Positions 7,227-10,482 of a stretch of 10,482 nucleotides of DNA are shown here, in pieces. Below the pieces are notes generated by a model, which was not told where the DNA came from, searched no databases, and worked only from the letters and a program-made list of their open reading frames with translations. The stretch is taken from positions 1 through 10,482 of the forward strand of contig JAIRUB010000093.1 of the NCBI GenBank assembly GCA_031254635.1, in the 5' to 3' direction. The position numbers and the translations under genes were made by a program. Every line of letters starts with the position of its first letter. Position 1 is the first letter of the stretch. This stretch comes from Prevotellaceae bacterium. Lineage in GTDB: Bacteria; Bacteroidota; Bacteroidia; Bacteroidales; UBA932.

Positions 7227-7271
7227 AAAATCCAAATTAATAGGCAGTTAATAGGCAAATCTTATTGCTCG

Positions 7272-7299
7272 CCTCACGCTTTACGGCTAACGCTTCACG
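7272..7299. repeat. Degenerate 7-bp tandem repeat, four units
   Basis: Consecutive heptamers CCTCACG, CTTTACG, GCTAACG and CTTCACG share the ending ACG. They lie in the tkt-trxA spacer (7120-7481), which holds no protein gene of normal size. The rest of that spacer holds promoters, the 9-bp repeat and a hairpin, annotated separately. Confidence 0.55.
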
Positions 7300-7302
7300 A
7301 CA

Positions 7303-7340
7303 TAAATAAAAAAGGACAGCCGGGAACCACCCCGGCCGTC
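7303..7340 (-). terminator. GC-rich hairpin, terminator-like on the minus strand
   Basis: GAC (7315-7317) and GCCGGG (7319-7324) pair with CCCGGC (7331-7336) and GTC (7338-7340), with one A/C mismatch and a 6-base loop. Read on the minus strand, the hairpin is followed by CCTTTTTTATTTA, as in a Rho-independent terminator. No minus-strand gene precedes it, so it may end a small RNA, or it may be a structured leader element read on the plus strand toward trxA. Confidence 0.55.
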
Positions 7341-7400
7341 ACTAACCAAACCTTAAAACCTATGAAAACTGATTTCACTAAATAAGACTACAAAAAACGA
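7341..7400 (+). other. Leader-like segment with a 7-codon ORF (MKTDFTK)
   Basis: Directly after the hairpin comes ACTAACCAAACCTTAAAACC and then ATG at 7362, followed by seven sense codons and TAA at 7383-7385. The AACC-rich run before a tiny ORF has the look of a Bacteroidetes leader or small-RNA element. No translation or regulatory target is evident, and the trxA promoter box lies downstream of it. Confidence 0.3.
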
Positions 7401-7406
7401 AAAAGG

Positions 7407-7439
7407 TTTAATCGGAAATGAAAAAAATTTGTACCTTTG
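7407..7439 (+). promoter_or_regulatory. Promoter of trxA (TTTA - 21 bp - TACCTTTG)
   Basis: TACCTTTG at 7432-7439 is an exact TAnnTTTG match, preceded after 21 bp by TTTA at 7407-7410 as a weak -33. The box is 42 bp before the trxA ATG, a normal leader length. Confidence 0.6.
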
Positions 7440-7481
7440 ATGTGGATTTTTTATTATAATTAACATAAAACACTAATTGTT

Positions 7482-7796
7482 ATGGCAATAGCATTAACAG
7501 AATCAAATTTTGACGAATTGGTAAATTCAGGCAAACCTGTTTTGGTTGACTTTTGGGCAACCTGGTGCGGCCCCTGCCGCGCCATCGCTCCCATCATTGA
7601 TGAAATTCACAAAGAGTATGAGGGTAAGGCATTTATAACAAAATGTGATGTTGATAGCGCCGGCGACATTGCCCTTCGTTTCGGTATTCGCAACATTCCC
7701 ACGTTGTTATTCTTTAAAAATGGAGAAATGGTAGACAAATTAGTAGGCGCAGCGGCTAAATCGGCTATTGTTGCCAAGTTAGACGCACTGCTTTAA
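7482..7796 (+). CDS. trxA: Thioredoxin
   Basis: A 104-residue cytoplasmic dithiol oxidoreductase that reduces disulfides in target proteins (ribonucleotide reductase, peroxiredoxins and others) and is itself recycled by thioredoxin reductase. The length is standard. The active site WCGPC lies at residues 28-32 (Cys29 and Cys32) within VLVDFWATWCGPCRAIAP. The cis-proline loop is NIPTLLFFKNG (Pro73), and the buried Asp23 in VDFWA is present. There is no signal peptide, so a cytoplasmic location is expected. The ATG at 7482 has no Shine-Dalgarno sequence, only an AT-rich stretch, as is usual for this phylum. A TACCTTTG promoter box lies 42 bp upstream. The next gene follows after 66 bp. Confidence 0.96.
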   Translation: MAIALTESNFDELVNSGKPVLVDFWATWCGPCRAIAPIIDEIHKEYEGKAFITKCDVDSAGDIALRFGIRNIPTLLFFKNGEMVDKLVGAAAKSAIVAKLDALL

Positions 7797-7804
7797 GGTA
7801 ACAA

Positions 7805-7860
7805 GGTGAAGGGTGAAAGGTGTCAATTTAAGAATTTAATAACTTTTAACTTTATAAACT
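7805..7860. repeat. Short tandem repeats in the trxA-OMP spacer
   Basis: Heptamers GGTGAAG, GGTGAAA and GGTGTCA (7805-7825) are followed by AT-rich units, including TAACTTTT, AACTTTA and ATAAACTTT (the reverse complement of the 7218-7226 unit). They fill the 66-bp spacer before the ATG at 7863. Confidence 0.45.
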
Positions 7861-7862
7861 TT

Positions 7863-8438
7863 ATGAAAAAAACATTTATCTTATTGGTGGCGCTGATAAT
7901 GGCGGGTAATGCTGAGGCAAAAATACGAGTGGGGCTGAAAGGAGGAGTGGATTTTGCTTCTTTTGCTGACTCACCTCATTATGATTTTAATAATCGTACA
8001 GGTTGGCACATTGGAGGCATGATGAATATCCGTTTCCCTTTTGGGTTAACGCTACAGCCGGAACTGTTGTACAACGCTAAGGGAACAAATTGGGAGTATA
8101 AAGGTCCAACAATAGATCCTCATCCACCATTATCAAGAGCTAATCACTCTATAGGTTATATAGAATTACCAATTGACCTGCAATGGGGAGTCAAACTTCC
8201 CCTGCTTCGTCCTTATCTATCGCTTACCCCTTATGTGGGCTATGCAGTAAACAATGGTACGCCAATGGTAGATATTAATAAATGGGACGGCGGCGTTGGC
8301 GTTGGTGCAGGAGTGGATATCTGGAAATTGCAAGTGTCGGTAAAATACTTTTGGGGATTTGGTGAAGTATCGAAGTACTTTGTTGATGGTCCGGTAAAAA
8401 ACCGCAATCTAATGCTTTCCTTAGGCCTTTTTTTGTAA
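7863..8438 (+). CDS. PorT-like outer membrane beta-barrel protein
   Basis: 191 residues starting at ATG 7863. A longer frame from 7806 would add 19 residues of low-complexity translated repeat before the signal peptide, so it is rejected. The signal peptide is MKKTFILLVALIMAGNAEA (1-19), and the mature protein begins KIRVGLKGGVDFASF. The body is a series of alternating amphipathic strands: GWHIGGMMNIRFPFGLTLQP, then ELLYNAKGTNW, IGYIELPIDLQWGVKL, LTPYVGYAV, GVGVGAGVDIWKLQVSVKYF, and the C-terminal strand NLMLSLGLFL. This matches the PorT/OMP_b-brl family, small 8-strand-type barrels of Bacteroidetes with few assigned functions. It is probably an integral outer membrane protein, and its substrate or partner is unknown. 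Its stop is directly followed by the ATG of the polyprenyl synthase, suggesting cotranscription and translational coupling. The truncated gene at 3773-4078 belongs to the same broad family. Confidence 0.88.
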   Translation: MKKTFILLVALIMAGNAEAKIRVGLKGGVDFASFADSPHYDFNNRTGWHIGGMMNIRFPFGLTLQPELLYNAKGTNWEYKGPTIDPHPPLSRANHSIGYIELPIDLQWGVKLPLLRPYLSLTPYVGYAVNNGTPMVDINKWDGGVGVGAGVDIWKLQVSVKYFWGFGEVSKYFVDGPVKNRNLMLSLGLFL

Positions 8439-9410
8439 ATGGAGCTAAATACCGCAAAAAATTTCTTAGGAAACAACTGGACAGCGTTTGAAAATTTTTA
8501 TCGCTCTGCCTTGCGGAGCGATATTGCTTTTTTAAACACTATTAACGACTATTTGCTGCAACATTCGGGCAAGCAATTGCGGCCACTGCTCACTTTAATA
8601 GCTGCCAAACTATGCGGTGAAATCACTGCAAGCGCTTATGTTGCTGCCGCCGCTGTAGAAATGGTGCATACTGCTTCTTTATTGCACGACGATGTGGTTG
8701 ATAATGCCGACTGGCGACATGGTATGCCCACAGTTAAGACCTTGTGGAAATCGCAGGCTGCAGTACTTACCGGCGACTATTGGCTGTCGCGGGCCTTTCA
8801 ATTGGTGGTGGAACACCAAGAACACCGCCTGCTGCCAACCTTCACCTCTTGCTTGCTTAACCTTTCGGAAGGAGAACTGTTCCAAATGTCGAAGGCGCAA
8901 ATATTAGACACCACACAAGACGACTATTACACCATCATCGGCAAAAAAACAGCCTCGTTGATGAGTGCCGGAATGAAGGCGGGAGCTATTACCGGAGGTG
9001 GTAGCAAGCTTGATATTTTAAACATGAACATTGCCGGTTATGCCTTAGGTTTAGCCTTTCAAATCCGCGATGATATTTTTGATTATACCAAGAACAACTT
9101 CTTCGATAAACCCACGGGCATTGATTTGCGCGAACAAAAGATTACGCTTCCCTTGATTTGCGCATTAAAAAATGTGGAAAACAATAAGCGGGAAGAAATT
9201 ATAAGAGAAGTAAAAAAAGCTGCTAAAAATTCCCGATCTGCTGCCAAAGTTACAACTTTCGTTAGACAGCAAGGGGGAATAGAAACGGCACAAAGCATTC
9301 AGCAAGAACATATTAATGAAGCAATCGCAATATTTTTATCCTATCCCGAAAGCGAAATCTGCCGATTGCTGATTAATATAGCTCGGTATTTGGCTAAGAG
9401 AGATGCGTAA
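8439..9410 (+). CDS. ispB: Long-chain polyprenyl diphosphate synthase
   Basis: A 323-residue trans-isoprenyl diphosphate synthase that adds isopentenyl diphosphate units to an allylic diphosphate to make the quinone side chain, probably for menaquinone in this phylum. Motifs are GKQLRPLLTL (44-53), the first Asp-rich motif HDDVVDNADWRHG (Asp84, Asp85, Asp88), GKKTASL (168-174) and the second Asp-rich motif FQIRDDIFDY (Asp211, Asp212, Asp215), then KPTGIDLREQKITLPLI. Small residues (Ala79, Ser80) at positions -5 and -4 before the first Asp-rich motif, where short-chain enzymes have bulky aromatics, suggest a long product. The exact chain length cannot be read from sequence. The first motif has RHG where RRG is more common. 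The ATG touches the preceding stop (TAAATG). A strong terminator follows about 125 bp downstream. Confidence 0.92.
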   Translation: MELNTAKNFLGNNWTAFENFYRSALRSDIAFLNTINDYLLQHSGKQLRPLLTLIAAKLCGEITASAYVAAAAVEMVHTASLLHDDVVDNADWRHGMPTVKTLWKSQAAVLTGDYWLSRAFQLVVEHQEHRLLPTFTSCLLNLSEGELFQMSKAQILDTTQDDYYTIIGKKTASLMSAGMKAGAITGGGSKLDILNMNIAGYALGLAFQIRDDIFDYTKNNFFDKPTGIDLREQKITLPLICALKNVENNKREEIIREVKKAAKNSRSAAKVTTFVRQQGGIETAQSIQQEHINEAIAIFLSYPESEICRLLINIARYLAKRDA

Positions 9411-9533
9411 CGGGATTTAAAAATTCAATTTTTCCTGAAGGGGAAATATATTATTAGCCCAGGGTGGAGCTTGCAGAACTAAGGTTGTTTTTTTAGGAAC
9501 AATAAGGTTGAATTAGGGATATTCAGTAAAATC
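9411..9533. other. Untranslated 3' spacer, possible dispersed-repeat fragment
   Basis: There is no gene here. The segment CCTGAAGGGGAAATATATTA followed by AGCCCAGGGTGGAGC (about 9435-9472) resembles intergenic repeat fragments met in other Bacteroidetes, by recollection only. The rest is AT-rich. Confidence 0.3.
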
Positions 9534-9575
9534 AAAAAAATCCTGCTAATGGTAACATTTAGGCAGGATTTTTCT
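9534..9575. terminator. Bidirectional Rho-independent terminator after the polyprenyl synthase gene
   Basis: AAAAATCCTGC (9536-9546) pairs perfectly with GCAGGATTTTT (9563-9573), and TAA/TTA extend the stem inward around a small loop. T-rich and A-rich flanks let it work in both directions. It closes the trxA-OMP-ispB run and separates it from the remnants to the right. Confidence 0.88.
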
Positions 9576-9750
9576 TTTATAACAGGATTGGTTTTCCAAA
9601 ATTCGACTGTTTTTTTGATTTGTTTTTATATTAATTGGTTTAGACATTACATTTCGTCTGTTAATTCGTGGACTATTAGTCTGTGAATGTTATGTTTCCG
9701 TCCAAAACACATCATATAATTCAACTTTATATTTTAAAGCAAATTAAATA
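9576..9750. other. AT-rich spacer with no recognised feature
   Basis: No convincing coding frame, RNA or repeat was seen on either strand. A 33-codon minus-strand frame at 9546-9647 runs into the terminator and looks like chance. Confidence 0.5.
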
Positions 9751-9897
9751 CTATTTTTTGTTTTTACAAAATTTTTCTTCCTTTTCTCCAATCTTTTCCC
9801 TTTCTCCTATTTCCACCCACTTTTCCGCCTGCTGCCTTGTTAAGGTGGCGCCGCAATCCATGTCATCAAGTTGATGGATATGTGGGAAGCGGGGCAT
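9751..9897 (-). pseudogene. N-terminal fragment of a C39-peptidase bacteriocin exporter (PCAT-like)
   Basis: The minus-strand frame from ATG 9897 to TAG 9753-9751 encodes 48 residues. Residues 1-18 read MPRFPHIHQLDDMDCGAT, the very characteristic start of the C39 peptidase domain of ABC exporters that cut double-glycine leaders from bacteriocin-type peptides. Cys15 corresponds to the catalytic cysteine. The family would continue with CL and a helix leading to the catalytic His and Asp. Here the frame instead runs into an unrelated, charged, Glu/Lys-rich tail (RQQAEKWVEIGEREKIGEKE) and stops. The exporter is normally ~700 residues with membrane and ATPase domains, so almost all is lost, probably by deletion. 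It lies 61 bp downstream of the LanB remnant in the same direction, as expected for a bacteriocin cluster. Confidence 0.65.
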
Positions 9898-9903
9898 ACT
9901 TAA

Positions 9904-9941
9904 TTCAAAGATTTAAAAATTTAAGGGTTAAGGGTTCAAAG
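9904..9941. repeat. Short repeats upstream of the exporter fragment
   Basis: TTCAAAG occurs at 9904-9910 and 9935-9941, flanking ATTTAAAAATTTAAGGGTTA, which itself holds the imperfect 7-mer pair GGGTTAA/GGGTTCA. It is similar in style to the other short intergenic repeats of the window. Confidence 0.4.
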
Positions 9942-9944
9942 GTA
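9937..9944 (-). promoter_or_regulatory. Putative -7 box (TACCTTTG) upstream of the exporter fragment
   Basis: The minus strand reads TACCTTTG, 39 bp before the ATG at 9897. No TTTG -33 element is evident. It may be an old promoter of the exporter gene. Confidence 0.35.
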
Positions 9945-9958
9945 GTGAAAATTGTTCG

Positions 9959-10156
9959 TTATTCATTATTCATTGTTTTCTGTCGTGCTTGCATAGAGGT
10001 GTAGTAGCGAAATAAGTAGTCGTACATTACTAATTCATGCATTCGCTGTTGGGTGCGGAACAGGCGGTTTAATGTCATGTGAATATAACTGCTTAACAAG
10101 TCATTTAGTTGTAATTGCGGATTTTCTTGTGTAGTGTAAAATATTTTGTGTAAATG
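9959..10156 (-). pseudogene. C-terminal fragment of a LanB-like lantibiotic biosynthesis protein (SpaB_C / thiopeptide-type)
   Basis: The minus-strand frame, bounded by a stop at 10159-10157 and ending at TAA 9961-9959, encodes 65 residues. The core reads QLQLNDLLSSYIHMTLNRLF, then RTQQRMHELVMYDYLFRYYT. The 'L-x-S-x-I-H-M-x-x-N-R-L-F' signature followed by an E-x-x-x-Y-D-x-x-x-R-Y-Y helix is the C-terminal end of LanB-type dehydratase partner proteins (SpaB_C domain), as found in Bacteroidetes clusters. These enzymes work on Ser/Thr of ribosomal precursor peptides, with this C-terminal domain performing elimination. Only the end survives, and there is no start codon or dehydratase part. Upstream the homology is lost before a palindrome and an IS256-type transposase fragment. 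The assignment is from motif memory, and a profile search would settle it. Confidence 0.68.
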
Positions 10157-10157
10157 C

Positions 10158-10165
10158 TAACTTTG
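10158..10165 (+). promoter_or_regulatory. Possible -7 box (TAACTTTG) before the palindrome
   Basis: TAACTTTG matches TAnnTTTG, 85 bp before the ATG at 10250. No correctly spaced TTTG -33 element is present. If active, the transcript would carry the 34-bp palindrome in its leader and enter the transposase fragment. Confidence 0.3.
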
Positions 10166-10179
10166 TGATGTATTAAGGA

Positions 10180-10213
10180 TTTTCCCAAGTCGGGCATGCC
10201 CGACTTGGGAAAA
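10180..10213. repeat. Perfect 34-bp palindrome
   Basis: TTTTCCCAAGTCGGGCA (10180-10196) is the exact reverse complement of 10197-10213, with no spacer and GCATGC at the centre. As RNA it would form a hairpin with a 13- to 15-bp stem and a very small loop. There is no T-tract beyond the arms on the plus strand. It lies between the LanB remnant and the transposase remnant. Confidence 0.9.
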
Positions 10214-10251
10214 AGCGCAAAAGAGAATAAACCTTAACACATTAACATTAT

Positions 10252-10482
10252 GAACGACAAAAAGTTAGAGATTCAGAAAGACTTCTTCAAGCAGCTCAAG
10301 ATGCCTTGCAACGCTTTGAACAAAAATGGAATAGCAAATACGGATACGCAGTTAAATCGTGGGAAGATAATTGGGATAATCTCTCTCATTATTTTGATTA
10401 TCCTAATGAAATCAGGCATATCATCTATACTACTAATGCAATAGAAAGTCTAAACAGTGGAATCCGTAAATATACCAAAACA
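10252..10482 (+). pseudogene. IS256-family transposase, 3' part, 5' truncated (runs off right edge)
   Basis: The frame open from a stop at 10243-10245 to the window edge reads LLQAAQDALQRFEQKW, then SKYGYAVKSWEDNWDNLSHY, FDYPNEIRHIIYTTNAIESL and NSGIRKYTKT. The block 'W-x-x-x-x-x-x-x-F-x-x-P-x-E-I-R-x-x-I-Y-T-T-N-A-I-E-S-x-N' is the signature of IS256/Mutator-type DDE transposases and contains the region of the last catalytic Glu. In complete proteins (~400 residues) this block lies well past the middle, so about two thirds of the gene is missing on the left. The only ATG here (10250) is in another frame, giving a shifted peptide that starts MNDKKLEIQKDF. The rest of the gene, if present, continues to the right of the window. 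Confidence 0.85.

Noticed and set aside
7191..7299. CRISPR-like array
   Set aside because: The units are 7-9 bp, directly adjacent and degenerate, with no spacers and no cas genes.
7806..7862. Longer start for the outer membrane protein (MKGERCQFKN...)
   Set aside because: The extra 19 residues translate the short-repeat spacer and would bury the clear signal peptide MKKTFILLVALIMAG. ATG 7863 is preferred.
9546..9647. 33-codon minus-strand frame
   Set aside because: It runs into the terminator stem and has no family features, so it is probably chance.
9683..9874. 63-codon plus-strand frame
   Set aside because: It is low-complexity, Phe/Ser-rich translation of a pyrimidine tract, and lies antisense to the more informative C39 fragment.
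10250..10444. 64-codon frame starting MNDKKLEIQKDF
   Set aside because: It is out of frame with the clear IS256 transposase signature (IIYTTNAIESL) on the same bases, and the peptide has no recognisable features.

Overview
This window looks like a chromosomal segment of a Bacteroidetes (Bacteroidota) bacterium. Evidence is the fused-type SecD/SecDF with the family's characteristic N-terminus, a PorT-like outer membrane beta-barrel protein, a PD40/SPOR envelope protein, weak or absent Shine-Dalgarno sequences, and several TAnnTTTG boxes, the -7 element of the Bacteroidetes primary sigma factor. The base composition is moderately AT-rich. No rRNA, tRNA or CRISPR array was seen.

Left part (1-3659): the 5' part of secDF (minus strand, running off the left edge) is divergent from a 631-residue exported protein with a PD40 beta-propeller, a coiled coil and one or two SPOR domains. 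They share a 93-bp spacer carrying a TACCTTTG box on each strand.

Middle-left part (3660-5058) is a graveyard of broken genes. The 3' third of a PorT-like outer membrane protein gene is cut off at about 4079 by the left end of an IS5-type element. That element is internally deleted. Its 3' end runs straight into a toxin-antitoxin locus: hicA has lost its start and carries two frameshifts, and hicB overlaps it by ATGA and has a nonsense codon inside its C-terminal DNA-binding segment.

Central part (5089-9575): transketolase (minus strand) has a good promoter. A 362-bp spacer holds short tandem repeats and a strong hairpin. Then trxA (thioredoxin), a small outer membrane beta-barrel protein and a long-chain polyprenyl diphosphate synthase (quinone side chain) lie in a row on the plus strand, closed by a clear bidirectional terminator. 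These are core metabolism, redox and envelope genes.

Right part (9576-10482): another set of remnants. On the minus strand there is the last ~65 codons of a LanB-like (SpaB_C / thiopeptide-type) lantibiotic biosynthesis protein, followed 61 bp later by the first ~19 codons of a C39-peptidase bacteriocin exporter. Together they look like the relic of a ribosomal-peptide (lanthipeptide-type) gene cluster. A perfect 34-bp palindrome separates it from the 3' part of an IS256-family transposase gene that runs off the right edge. No intact novel system was found. The most informative content is the pair of decayed accessory loci (hicAB and the RiPP cluster), each next to a broken transposase gene.
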